A stretch of 64,000 bases of DNA from Mesorhabditis belari. Its lineage: Eukaryota > Nematoda > Chromadorea > Rhabditida > Rhabditidae. The DNA is taken from the NCBI GenBank assembly GCA_958450365.1, contig CAUEEP010000757.1, positions 1 to 64,000 of the forward strand, in the 5' to 3' direction. The notes beneath the pieces are model-generated. The model had not been told where the DNA came from. It was given only the letters and a program-made list of their open reading frames with translations, and searched no databases. Below, piece by piece: positions 23,036-33,851 of this stretch (the stretch's first letter is position 1; the number at the start of each line of letters is the position of its first letter). The position numbers and the translations under genes are program-made.

Positions 23036-24311
23036 CGTTTAAAACGTCGAACCGATGTGATTTTCTCTACTATTTATGCTGGGACAGCTCGTTTTTTGAG
23101 AAAAGAAACCCTGGTATACTTTGTGACTTTGAGAGGGAAAAAAACCCGTCAAGTTCTTAAGTGCTAGCTCAGAATCGATAAACACAAGGAAGGGAATTAA
23201 ATGAGAAATCGACGGGAAAAGGAGGATTATTTTTATGATAACACGAAATATACCTAAAAAAGATAGGTGAATAGAAAAGAAAATTCATTTTCAGTTCAGT
23301 TCCGGTACATCAAAAAACTAAAGAGTTGATAATTTGATATAAAGGTTAGAGATTTTTACAGCATCATGGTAGCTTTTTGTATTTTATTGCAATTTTGTTC
23401 GGCCCTGTCGGCTCTCCGTTAAATTTTTTTCTAATTCACTGGTATTTTCACTAAAATGGAATTTGGTGAGATCAAAAATGTTCTCAAAAGCGGCATGATC
23501 TTGGGAATGTAATTATGATTTAAAGACAAATACTTAGTTTTAGGTGTAATTATAGAAACCGTAAACTACTCGGAAGTTGTTGGAGTTTGAGAATATCAAA
23601 AGCAAAGTACAAACAAATAGCCGTACATGTGGTAGGTGAAAGGGAAAAAGGGAAGGCTTTCATTTTCCCAAAAGCATATGTAAAAGTACAACTGGTGATT
23701 ACTTTTTAAACGTTGTTTCGGCGATTTTTCGCCTGTGATGGATCGGGTTCTGATGTGCTTGAGATCGCCCTTTAAGATGATGTGAGTAGGTCGCTATATC
23801 ACCACTTGATATGTTTCAGCATGGGAACTCGGTGTTGAATTGGGTTTATTGTGCTGCTTGGGACTATACTTGGAATGGGGAGTGTGCGACGTGGAATGGG
23901 GGAACTCAACTGTCCAACATACGATGTGAGTATTGTTTGTGTCATTATAGTACATCCACACATTCGTCTCCGGCATCTTTTGAATAATTATTTAGGGTTC
24001 TCTCATTGCCTACCATAACTGTACAAATTGGGGCTCGGACTCGAGTCAGTGTCCTTGAAACAATGAGATCAAACAATGAGAAGTATCCCAATAATGTCGT
24101 TCCTCTTTTGTCAATAATATTCCGCAATGTATCTCAAATAAAAGCTTTGGCATGTATTACGAACATGGCAATAAAAACACAAGCGTTCCAAATATAAGGA
24201 GATTACAGTTTTGATCAGAGCTTGCCATCACCTGGGCTCCTTTTGGTCATTTCAACTTTGATAAACTTTAGATGAGAATAGCAAAACTTGTAAACGAAAT
24301 ATGATCTTTTT
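23036..24311. other. Intergenic, no supported gene
   Basis: Promoter side of the long minus-strand gene. A Trp/Cys-rich plus-strand stretch at 23821-23930 after a TTTCAG reads open, but I found no in-phase neighbour exon, so it is not called. Confidence 0.45.
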
Positions 24312-24985
24312 TTATACACAGGGTACCGAAAGTGGATGGCCCATAGTTGTGGGGGTTAGTAAGGTCGAATACTGGAGCACAAAGTTGTCAGCCAGTTTTC
24401 TACCTTTTTCACCCAATGTTGAATCTTCAAAGATGCTCGATCGATGACTTCAGCTTCTAAATTATCCAAACAATCGTTGAAATTGTTGAAATTGCCGAAA
24501 TCACTGATCATCACATACAACTCGTCGACTTGTTTCGAATTGGCGAAGACCTTGTTGAATGCCGAAAGTTCCTTCTCAACGAAGTCGTAACATCCATCTT
24601 TTGAAATTCAAAACTGAACATCGTTCAAGTTGTGTCAAGAGAAAATTCGAAATAAAATAATGATTGAAATAACGAGGAGTTGATTGAGAAAATTTCTCGA
24701 CGTCAGTGATGTAGAAGTCTGGATCGTATTCTTCTTCCTCATCCCAACCAATGGATCTATGGTTGATGTCAATTCAAATGGATTTGTTTTCCAAAAATCC
24801 GTACTGGTTCCTGGAGAAGAATCCATCGAAATTCCCTGTCAACTTTCATCATTTCGGGCACATCTTCTGGGTCCAATTCATCGTTTATTTCCAAAAGCGG
24901 ATCGTAGCAGAGTTTGCCCATCGGGAAGTTGCAAAGTTTGGGCATCTCGAATGAAGTTCTGCCACTCTGCCTGAAAATTGAAAAA
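24312..24985 (-). CDS. Unrecognised acidic, Cys-containing protein
   Basis: Minus-strand exons: about 24808-24972 (EMPKLCNFPMGKLCYDPLLE then an acidic run), 24674-24756 (GWDEEEEYDPDFYITDVEKF), 24404-24597 (GCYDFVEKELSAFNKVFANS, NDCLDNLEAEVIDRASLKIQ) and 24312-24371 (TPTTMGHPLSVPCV then stop). The last three join in phase; the first does not fit the second without a one-base change near 24820-24840, so there is a missed junction, a sequence error or a frameshift. Cys spacing and helical content resemble small nematode secreted modules, but no family can be named and the 5' end was not found. Confidence 0.45.
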
Positions 24986-25319
24986 TTAGAAAAGAACAAT
25001 CAGTAAATATCTGGCAGAAAAGTTGGCTACAGAACAAAAACAATCAACGAGGTGGGGACAAATGCCGATTTTTAGCTAAAGTTCGATAAAATCTTTAATT
25101 TTTCTCAAGCTTGTCATGATTTCTAGTGCCTAAACAACAAGAATCAAAGCTCTACATCTAAAAGGAGCAAAAATTGACTCAAATCATTTAAAGAGTCGCT
25201 GTTTTTAGCAAAAAGCGTGTCGTAGACCAAAAATAGCCCATTATAATGCATTATGTTTGCTCGCCAAACTCTACGAGTTTTTACTCGCTATAAACATAAT
25301 AGCATTTTTCTCATAAACT

Positions 25320-25720
25320 CTGGATTTGCGTTCAGAAAAAAAAAGTCACTGAAAAGAGAAAAGTCATCAAGAATTGATTGAACACTCAGAAAAACTGTGC
25401 ACAAAAGAATGTTTCTTGCACAATTTGTAAGGTTGTTTAGACATCCGAAAAAGACGGTCTGGCATTTGGGAGAATCGATTTGAGACGAATTCTCCTATAT
25501 CTTGATCATCTTGAACGAGTTTCGAGGATTCGCTTGAACTTAAAGATCTTGCAATTCTCTAATAAAGATATTACAATATTGAAGAAATTCAAACTGGATT
25601 TGTGTTCAGAAAAAAAGCCACTGAAAAGAGAAAAGTCATCAAGAATTGATTGAACATTCAGAAAAACTGTGCACAAAAGAAGGTTTCTTGCACAATTTGT
25701 AAGGTTGTTTAGACATCTTT
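25320..25720. repeat. Direct 125-bp duplication
   Basis: 25320-25444 and 25594-25717 are near-identical (both contain AAAAGTCATCAAGAATTGAT and GCACAATTTGTAAGGTTGTT). Directly after the first copy, 25446-25492 repeats the 3' part of sulfotransferase exon 1 (26056-26102), including the segment encoding IRKRPSGIWENRF, but here it runs into a stop. Confidence 0.85.
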
Positions 25721-25961
25721 TTGCCTCTGAAAGTTTGATTTGCATTGTTTTCCAAACCTGAAAAATCTGCTTACAATCGATTACAAAAGATTTGTACAGA
25801 TTTCACGATTTTCTCGGTGAAGGATCTAGTCAAGGATCACGTTCTGACTCTCAAAATCCTCTTGTCATTCTTCTCTGAGATTCTTATCCTTCCATTTCTT
25901 CTTCACACTTTAAAATCCTCTCCCATTAAAAGGCGAAAGGAAGGATTCGCATCTCTGACCA

Positions 25962-27536
25962 ATGTTCCTTTTGCAAATAATTTCCGTCTTAATTTTCATT
26001 TATTCGATATTTTGTGAGACTTGTCTAATTGGATTTAATCTGTCACCGAAACAAATCCGAAAAAGACCGTCTGGCATTTGGGAGAATCGATTTAAGACGA
26101 ATAATGTAAGTAAGCTATAAAGTTATAAATCTTCACGAAATTCAATTTATAAGGATCGATCAAATGATGGGAGTTTTGGTGTGAAATTTTGTATGATCCC
26201 GAAGAATATGTCATCGTCTATGCGAATGATGATGTGTGATTTGTATCGACTCATTCATGGGGCAAGAGTCTTGAGTGATGAGACGAAAAAGTTCAGTTTC
26301 AAGAGTCTAATTTTATGAATTTAATTGCAGAAGATGCTTTGAGAAGGTCACAGAAAAGAATGAGAAAACGAAAGTGCCCACGTTTTTCGTCACAAGAGAG
26401 CCCATTGAGAGATTCATTTCCGCGTACATTATGATTTGTTTGTAAGTTTTGCCGAGCTTTTTATAGGAAAAGGGGTACTTTTCGGTTATATCTCCGCCAC
26501 TAAAATAAATGTTTCTTTGCTGAAGTGGCTAATCAAAGTACCAAGACGCTGGTTGACAAGATTTTGGAATTTATCACTCGGATCGATGATTTGGAGGTTA
26601 TTGACGTCAAAAACCTCTGCCGAACTGACATCAGGCTAGACTAAATTCACAAATAGACGCATTGATGCGTGGGAGGCGCTAACCGCATAGTACCGTTTTT
26701 TAAAATTTTGGAGTGGCGGAGGTATAACCGAAATGGGGAAAAGTAGGTAAATTTGATGATCAGTTTATTATAAATTTGAGGAAATATCTGTAAAACTTGA
26801 GAATTTGCTCTCATCTTGCTTTGTTTTTAATCATTTACCATTTTCTAGGCGATTAGGGAGTTGTTCCGAATCCCAACAAGAATCAGTTCATCCGTTTATC
26901 GATCAACTTTATCAAGATTTTCGACAACATTTCCAGCCAAAATGGAATGGAAAAAGAGCGCAATTTGTTGAACAACATCTTGGATTGCAAACTTGGTGAG
27001 AAGAATGAATCAAAGAAATAAAATAAAATGATAATGATGAAAGTAAAAGAATTTAGGCATTGCAACTCAAAGCGCTCAACCATAATCAAAATGGGGAAAG
27101 GATTGAGTGATGATGTTGAGAGATATTTAGTGGAACATCAAGTTGCTGAGCTGTACGCAAGAATTGTATGAGTTTTTCTTCTAGTAAAAAGCGTGTAGTG
27201 TTGCTTTTGAATGGTTTTGTCAAATTTTTGACTAAATTAAGTGAAAAAATCTGGTTTTAGGCAACGGATCGTCTACGTGGGGATCATTTGAATGAGATGC
27301 CGATTGGACTACGCAAATTGAGAGAACACATTCGATCAGAGATCTACTCGAATTGTTCGTCTCTTCAAAAACTCGTTCAAATCTATTTTGTCGATTTCAT
27401 CGAATTGGGATATCCGTTTCCCGTTTTTGAGGGAAATAAATTAAATTCGAATTTGACAAATTCCGATTTTGCTTGCAAGCATTCATACTGTAAACCTTGG
27501 TGTTATCGCTCTTGTTCGATGAATAAAAATGTGTAA
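25962..27536 (+). CDS. Carbohydrate sulfotransferase-like (Sulfotransfer_2)
   Basis: Six exons (25962-26105, 26154-26290, 26331-26441, 26849-26995, 27057-27165, 27261-27536) join in phase to 307 aa. Residues 1-20 (MFLLQIISVLIFIYSIFCET) are a signal peptide or signal anchor, fitting a Golgi-lumen enzyme. The PAPS-binding parts are visible: VKFCMIPKNMSSSMRMM (5'-phosphosulfate loop region) and FFVTREPIERFISAY (3'-phosphate region), followed by LQTWHCN and near the end IYFVDFIELGYPFPVFE, both typical of the expanded nematode family. Members transfer sulfate to sugar chains. An extra tail after that motif (ACKHSYCKPWCYRSCSMNKN) has six cysteines. The intron at 26442-26848 is long because of a MITE. 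Confidence 0.85.
26475..26745. mobile_element. MITE in a sulfotransferase intron
   Basis: TTTTCGGTTATATCTCCGCC near 26479 pairs with GGCGGAGGTATAACCGAAAT near 26715. About 270 bp, no coding capacity; other introns of this gene are 40-95 bp. An inner ACGCATTGATGCGT palindrome lies near 26655. Confidence 0.75.
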
Positions 27537-27635
27537 TTGATTGGAGATTTGTCTGCTTTCTATGCTTATTGAATCAATCAGAAATCGTTTATTATCATTA
27601 AAACAAAAAGAAAATGGAAGAAAAAGAAAGAAAAA

Positions 27636-27636
<1 letters not shown>

Positions 27637-27682
<46 letters not shown>
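27637..27682. repeat. A46 homopolymer run
   Basis: Forty-six consecutive A about 100 bp after the sulfotransferase stop, following an A-rich AAAG-like stretch. It may be a retroposon tail or a mononucleotide tract; no source element is visible upstream. Confidence 0.8.
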
Positions 27683-27684
<2 letters not shown>

Positions 27685-27699
27685 AAAAAATATTAAAAT

Positions 27700-29220
27700 G
27701 AATCTATAAAAGACTAAACAATATAAATTCTTTCTTTAATAGACACTTAATCATCAGAAACTTTGAAAGAAATCAAAAATCAAATGCTTGATTGAAAGAT
27801 CTCACTTTGGAAACTCTGAAATCTAGTTTAAAGGTTGTAATAAAGGCTTCAACACAGTACTTCATTCAATCTAAAACCTCTGGACTATCTAAAAGGTATT
27901 TATTTTAATCGCTTGGTTTCTTAAACGTTATCATTTGATATATTACATAGAGTGGGTTCCTTTTTAAAAAAAGAGATTTATAGCAAGAATAAAAAAATCA
28001 GCAGATTTATATCTTTATGCTTTATTCAGAGGGCGAATAAAAGCGAATCAGATAATCATAAATAGCATATAACATATGGCTACACAAAAAGAAAGAGAAA
28101 GAAAGATAAAGAAAGAAAACTAAAAATAGTACAGTAAAACTACAGTTAGGAAACACAGGTACAAAAAGATTAAATATAGGGCAGATTTGACATGGCAATA
28201 AGATCTAATTCGCTTACAGATACTTTCAATTTTCCGACAGACGAGAAGATACCAGACTTGGAAAAAACGATCATTTCTTCTCAATCCGACTGCTTCTTTG
28301 ATTAAAATTGATTCCAGCTTCGTTTCAGGAACTTCATTTCTAGCTATAAACTTGAAAAATTTCTTTACTTTTACAGCATTTGGTGGAATGACGATTTTCT
28401 TGTTGATTTATGATTATGATTGACATTAGACAGATAAGAAAAAGGGGCTTCTTTTCTGTTGAATTCTTCTTTTCACTTTAATTAAATTTCTAACAAGTTT
28501 ATGTTCTTCCAAATAATTCTTCTTTTGATTTTCGAGAAAATCGGTTTATTTTGCTAAATCAAGCCAATCAAAAGCAGTTTCAAAATCGAGTTTTTAGCAA
28601 AATCCTCACAAAGTGTAAAGATCAAGCCCGACTTGGATCGTTAGTGGTTATTACATAAGAAAATATTCTACAGCTCAAAATCTTCCCTATTTAGTCTGTT
28701 GTGTGTATTTGTTTTTGTTTAAAATTGAATCATTCAAAATAAAACGGAATCAGAATCTATGCTAAATGAAAGCGTAAATAACTACCAAAAGTTTTGACGA
28801 GTTATGCAATTAAAGAGTTTGAGAAACTTTCATAATTTCAATTCATAACAATTCGACAGAAAGTTGATTAAAATTGTAGACAATTCCATGCCTCAAAAGA
28901 TCATTTTACCCTCGATAACTAAAGGACAAGTTTCTTTCTTTGCTTTCTTTTGCTTTCTTTTTCTTTGTTTTTCAAAAAAGATCATTAGGAAATCATCAAA
29001 AAATAGAAAATTTCCGTCAGAATCGATGTCTCCATGGTTGCCAATTGTTTTGCGCATCTCTTCCTCTCTTCTCTTCATTTCCTATTCGTCTAGCTTTCTT
29101 TTTTCTTAGACTTTTGAAATTTTCTTAAGTATATCTTTATCTTAAAACATCTAAGCTTTCTATAGAGTTTCCTTTTTCCATTTTTCGACTTCTAAATATC
29201 AAAATCAAAATCACCTAAAC
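27700..29220. other. Intergenic, AT-rich
   Basis: No convincing exon. Contains simple AAAG runs near 28085-28125 and TTTC runs near 28935-28975. Upstream part would hold the EF-hand gene promoter. Confidence 0.5.
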
Positions 29221-29222
29221 TC

Positions 29223-29468
29223 ATGAAATTTAGCGTGAACATGTCCTTCGGATTCCCCGAGTCAACGATTTGTGCTCTTCGTGAGATGTGTGAATCGTTT
29301 GATGTGGATCGAATTGGATACATTTCGTCGATTCAATTGATGCAAGCAATGAATGGAGTTACTGGGATGCAGTTGTCAAAACATCAAATTGATGGAATGC
29401 TTGATGAAACGAATACGAATGGAGAGGGACAAGTCAATTATGAAGATTTCTTGAAGATGGTCGGTTGA
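29223..29468 (+). CDS. Calmodulin C-lobe-like EF-hand protein
   Basis: Single exon, 81 aa from the first Met or 75 aa from the Met at 29241, which fits better because AAATTTAG just before it looks like a trans-splice or splice acceptor. Two EF-hands align with the C-lobe of calmodulin. The first loop (DVDRIGYISSIQ) lacks the usual Asn/Asp at position 5 and Glu at 12, so it is probably weak. The second (NTNGEGQVNYED) ends in Asp where calmodulin has Glu, but is otherwise good. Only one EF-hand pair is present, half of calmodulin or centrin. It may be a small Ca-sensor, or the last exon of a longer gene; no in-phase upstream exon was found. Confidence 0.7.
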   Translation: MKFSVNMSFGFPESTICALREMCESFDVDRIGYISSIQLMQAMNGVTGMQLSKHQIDGMLDETNTNGEGQVNYEDFLKMVG

Positions 29469-30029
29469 AAAAGCAATCAAATAGTCAAATTCATTACAAG
29501 TTCTTAGCTTTTTTTTTCTTAACTGTATTTGGCCTCAAGAAATGACGATTTTTTTGAATAAAGTCTTAAACAGCCAATAAAACTGAGCAAGTAAACTACA
29601 AGTCGAACAAAATGAGGTCAAATTTAATTCAATAAAAAGAAAAACAGTCAAATAGTAAAGAATTTCCAGATCTTGAGATTACAATTTTGGAAAGAATTCA
29701 ATTCTTTGACAAAACAATATTTAAAACAACATAAAAGGATTTAAATAAACGCAAACTTTGACTTGTTATTTATAAAAGAATCCCGTATCATTTCCCGGGA
29801 TTGAGCAAGGAAATTGAATAAATTGTGATCTTATTATCAGATCTAACAACATTTGTCTATTCCTCCATTTATCTCTTTTCCCCAATAATCTAGAAATCAT
29901 CAAATTTGTGAAAATGAAAGGATTTTCGTCTCTTTACAACAACCGTCTTTCAGAAATTCAAGAAAGAATGATTAAAAGAAAAATTTGAATAATTTTAAAC
30001 TAGGATTTAACATTTCATAAAGTTTAGAG

Positions 30030-30179
30030 ATGAGCTTATACCTGGATACTGTCATCTCATCTTATGAAATATTCATTCAAACTGCTCTAAAACAATGCCC
30101 AATTCTCTTCTTTGTCGATGGCTCATCGTACTCTGACGTTAGTTCAGTTTCAAGCGGTGATAACGAGGAAGATTTCTAA
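30030..30179 (+). CDS. Possible 49-aa protein with acidic tail
   Basis: Begins ATG just after GTTTAGAG, an acceptor-like sequence, and reads a hydrophobic middle (SSYEIFIQTALKQCPILFF) followed by a Ser/Asp/Glu tail (SDVSSVSSGDNEEDF). The composition looks coding. It may be a trans-spliced micro-gene or the terminal exon of an unseen gene. Confidence 0.3.
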   Translation: MSLYLDTVISSYEIFIQTALKQCPILFFVDGSSYSDVSSVSSGDNEEDF

Positions 30180-30822
30180 TGCAAATTTTCACGAATTCCG
30201 AATCACTACAAATCGCCAAAAAAAAACTTTGGAGTCTTATCGCTCAGAAAAACGGCACCAAAGATCTTGACTTTACAGGGAAAAGATGACGAACGAATAG
30301 ATTTCAATAGATTTCAATTTTTACCTGCCTTTTTCCGAAAATTCGAACAGCTGCCTGAGTTGTTTGGTGTTCATTTAGATTCAAAAGTCATAAAAACAAG
30401 AACTAGATTTAATAGTAACGCAACTAGAAATAAATACTCACGGTTTGAATGTGAAAACAAGTTTTGCCTGTGCCGTCTCAAAACCTTTTGGCATCTTCGG
30501 GGGAGGTCTTATGCGCTATGAACCCTGTTTAACGGACATTCTTTTTATTGGTGGTGAAATAAATAGTTATTTATAAAATCGATTGCCACACAGTAAATTT
30601 ACACTGATCAATGGAGTTTCATTGCACATCTGATAAGTGCTGGATTTGGAGCGCTTGATGTTGAATGGTAAGTGGGATTGAGATGGAAAAGAATTGAAAG
30701 ATTTTAGTGTCACTTATCTCTTTGATAGCTATAAGGAAAATAATTTGAGTAATGTTAAAAGTGATGAAGATATTTGAATTTGTTTTTTTTATCCTCCTTA
30801 CTTATTTTGTATGCTTTTGAAA

Positions 30823-30900
30823 CGTATTCTCTCTAATAGTAGTGCGCGCTACTATTTTTTCAATCCCTTTCTAGACCGCAATACTATTAGAGAGAATACG
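30823..30900. mobile_element. 78-bp MITE-like hairpin
   Basis: Perfect 19-bp inverted repeat CGTATTCTCTCTAATAGTA at 30823-30841 and its complement at 30882-30900. The same terminal sequence bounds a longer element at 59624-59848. Confidence 0.85.
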
Positions 30901-31256
30901 GAATATAAATTTATTCAGATAGCTAGCTTCTAATTTCAAAGAACAACACTGCGAATAAACTGGAATCGATTGTGCCCATTCACTTTTGGATATTCTGAGT
31001 CACAATACATTAAAAAGGCTTTAGAGAATTTCTCGAGAATGGGTCTTAAATCGTTTAAGAGATGTTTGTTGATGGGAAAAAGGAATGTTTCGTGTCATTT
31101 CTTTCCTCATCCCATCACATAAATGATTAGAGCAAAAAGTTTAGGGTAAAAAAACGGCTCTTATCAGAGAAATGAGTATTTTAAAGAAGTCCAGAAAGTC
31201 CAAACTGATTTCTGATTGATTTTATTCACACCTTTTATTCTATCCAACCGATTCAA

Positions 31257-32819
31257 ATGATTTCTTTTAGAACAATCTCTTTAACTCTTTTCTTTGCTAG
31301 CAGTTTGGCAGGTAGTTAAAAACTAAAATCTTAAGAGTAAAGTAGAGTTTATCAGCAATCCATCAATGCCCAATAATAAGTGCATTTAATTCCCTTTTAA
31401 GATACTCAGAAATAGAATAAAACTCTATTTCTTAGTCATTTAGAGCCGTCTTTTTGCCCAAATGGATCCGTCTACAATGACGGAGAATGTATTTATGTTG
31501 ATAGCACAAGTAAGTTTTCAATTTCATCCATCAAACAATACACAATTCTCTTCAATTCACAATCCTTCTCTTTATTCAAAGTTTTCATTCGTGTAACCAA
31601 GAGAAAGTTTCATCTAAAACGTTCAGCTAGCAGATTTCAGAGGCAAGCTACCCTTTGGCGAAAGAGTTTTGCCAAACGTTGAACGGCCGACCCGTTCAAA
31701 TTCGAGCTGGCTTTGATAATACGTTCGTTTCGAAACGCGCAAAAGGTTTTTGAATTTAATCTTTTTCAAAACTTGAGCTTTTGAGCAAATGGAGTCAATG
31801 ATCAAGCATACATTGGAGTGGTCCAGGCATCAAATGGAAACTGGACGTATGATGATGGAACTTCACTGCAATATAAGAATTGGAAATCGGGTGGGCAGTC
31901 AAGGGACATGTTCAGTTTCCGATTGGATCGATTCAAAACAAACAAAACAGACCAAAGCACGTCACGTCTAGGAGCCAATGATTTAAACAAAACACAAAAC
32001 TCTTTCTGACCTATAACATTGTCTAGAATACGGAAAAAACCTAGGCCATCCTCAGTCAAATTCGAGTTGTGCCGTGTTGGATATAAAGGACGATCAATGG
32101 TTATCGGTGAACTGCAACGAAGATCGCCACTTTGTCTGCTCGACTCCAAACAGGAGATGTAAGTTAGCCTCTAACTGTACTTGCAAGCTAACTATAGCAA
32201 AATAACTTAAGTTCTGATCCGAGAAGTCTTTTAAAGTCTTCTAAAAAGCACGATCGTTGTACCATTCGATCAAGTTTGTCGTAATTTGCGGATAAAAATT
32301 TGCCACCTTTTCAGCGTGTCCCACAAGAGACTGGTACTATGAAGACGGGATCGGTTGTATGAATTTTTTAATCTTCAAAATGGGATGGGAAAACGCTAGC
32401 AGCTATTGTCATGAGTCAGATTCGTGGCTGATTGCCACCTCAAACGAGGCAACACAAAGCTATATCCATTGTTTGTGGTCACCATTGAGCTTTATTTATT
32501 TTTGTTTAGTTAATACTAGGGGGATGAGTAAATGGATCGGTCTATTTCGAGTCGATAATAACTGGTTCTGGGACTCAAACAATTCACCAATTCCATTGGT
32601 AAAACAGTTTAGACAGAAATTAATTAGTAAAATGAGCTAATACTGATTAGATATTTCTAGACAAACTCTTCTTATCAAAACTGGATGGGTGGAGTAATGC
32701 CGCCTGTTGATCCGGTGAACAATTGTGCAATCATGAATCATGACGGCTACTGGGTGGCTGTCGATTGCAATGATCCATATAACTTTGTTTGTCAACAAGA
32801 CAGCCAACCATCATCATAA
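31257..32819 (+). CDS. Secreted C-type lectin with two CTLDs
   Basis: Eight exons (31257-31311, 31444-31509, 31641-31745, 31786-31890, 32045-32158, 32315-32470, 32510-32598, 32661-32819) join in phase to 282 aa. A signal peptide (MISFRTISLTLFFASSLAG) is followed by CTLD1 (FCPNGSVYNDGECIYVDS, then LAKEFC, YKNWKSGHPQ, SCAVLDIKDDQWLSVNC, HFVC) and CTLD2 (SCPTRDWYYEDGIGC, NASSYC, KWIGLFRVDNNWFW, YQNWMGG, NCAIMNHDGYWVAVDC, NFVC). Neither domain has the EPN or QPD triplet and WND motif of Ca-dependent sugar binding, so sugar specificity cannot be predicted. Nematode clec genes of this layout are often gut-expressed and infection-responsive. Confidence 0.92.
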
Positions 32820-33058
32820 TGATTCTTTATGTATTTTGTAAAATCTGTGATAAGTATCATTAAATTTTCTCTTTTTCAATTTTACATAACAAGAGTACAA
32901 AAGTCAGCTAGAAACATTGCAAAATGTTTTCTTTTTCTTTTTCCAGGTTTAGGAGAGTTTTTAGAGTTACAAAAGGAAAACTTTCAAAATAAAAACACTT
33001 TGCAATAGTTTGAATAGCAAAAATCCAAGAGCTCAACAGAATAAAGAGAGCTGACAAA

Positions 33059-33404
33059 GTGTTTCAACTACTGTGCTCTTTATTCACTCACAAGGTCTAC
33101 CTCCTGTCACGAATAACTGGATCAAACGTGCCGACATTCTTAGCGAATTCGAGTGCTCGGATTGGATTGGATGGATTCCAGCTCTTTTTTTGCCTATGTT
33201 TATGCTTTATAGAAATTGACGGATGCAGCGAGAAATGTGTTGATGGCGATGCTTACATCAACCATCCGCGTTTGGCTCTGTGCCAAAAGTGCCATTTTAC
33301 CAATAGAAAAATGGCATTTTAGCGCACTATTCTTCAAGGCTGTTTTTCTCTATGTTTTTATCGGTGAGTATACAAAACAACTTTTAACGGTTGCCATTAA
33401 ATAA
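33059..33404 (+). CDS. Possible exons, unrecognised
   Basis: Two frames compete. One joins a stretch ending in WIGWIPALFLPMFMLYR across TTTATAG to DAARNVLMAMLTSTIRVWLC and ends at a good GTGAGT donor (33364), suggesting a membrane protein piece. The other gives a Cys-rich tail (GCSEKCVDGDAYINHPRLAL) to a stop. I cannot decide between them. Confidence 0.25.
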
Positions 33405-33851
33405 TAGAAATAAAAATTTATTCAATTGCAAAACAATATGAGTGAACTAAAGTATTAATGAAAAAATAGGCTTTATAGAGATTTTTTTTTAATTTATTCA
33501 AAAACGCAGGCGGATGAATGAGGGAAAGCAGACTCAACATATTTACAGACTCAAAAAAGTGAACCCAAACAAAACACGGACTAATTCTAAGAAAAAAATT
33601 AGTGATCAAAGACAAAGACAAACCTAAATGCAAAGAGACCACTATGAGGCCACTAGACTCACTAAAAAAGTGGTTAAACTTTTGGGCTAATTCTCACGAA
33701 TGCCACGAAAGCCGATGATCAGAATGATCAACGGCCAAAAGTTTAACCACGTACACACGAACCGAAACCCAGAAAGAAAAACAGCTACGCTGTTCAAACT
33801 ATAAGAGAAAAAAGGAAAAAGATCACAAAATTTAGAAAAAAATAAACAAAC

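Noticed and set aside
23817..23990. Trp/Cys-rich exon on the plus strand
   Set aside because: Every phase tested with the upstream donor hits a stop, and no downstream exon fits.
26849..26995. Alternative reading frame with helical peptide in sulfotransferase exon 4
   Set aside because: Only the frame giving HFQPKW and LQTWHCN agrees in phase with both neighbouring exons.
31623..31645. Frameshift at the start of lectin exon 3
   Set aside because: Using the TTTCAG acceptor that ends at 31640 instead of earlier AGs restores the frame; the gene is intact.
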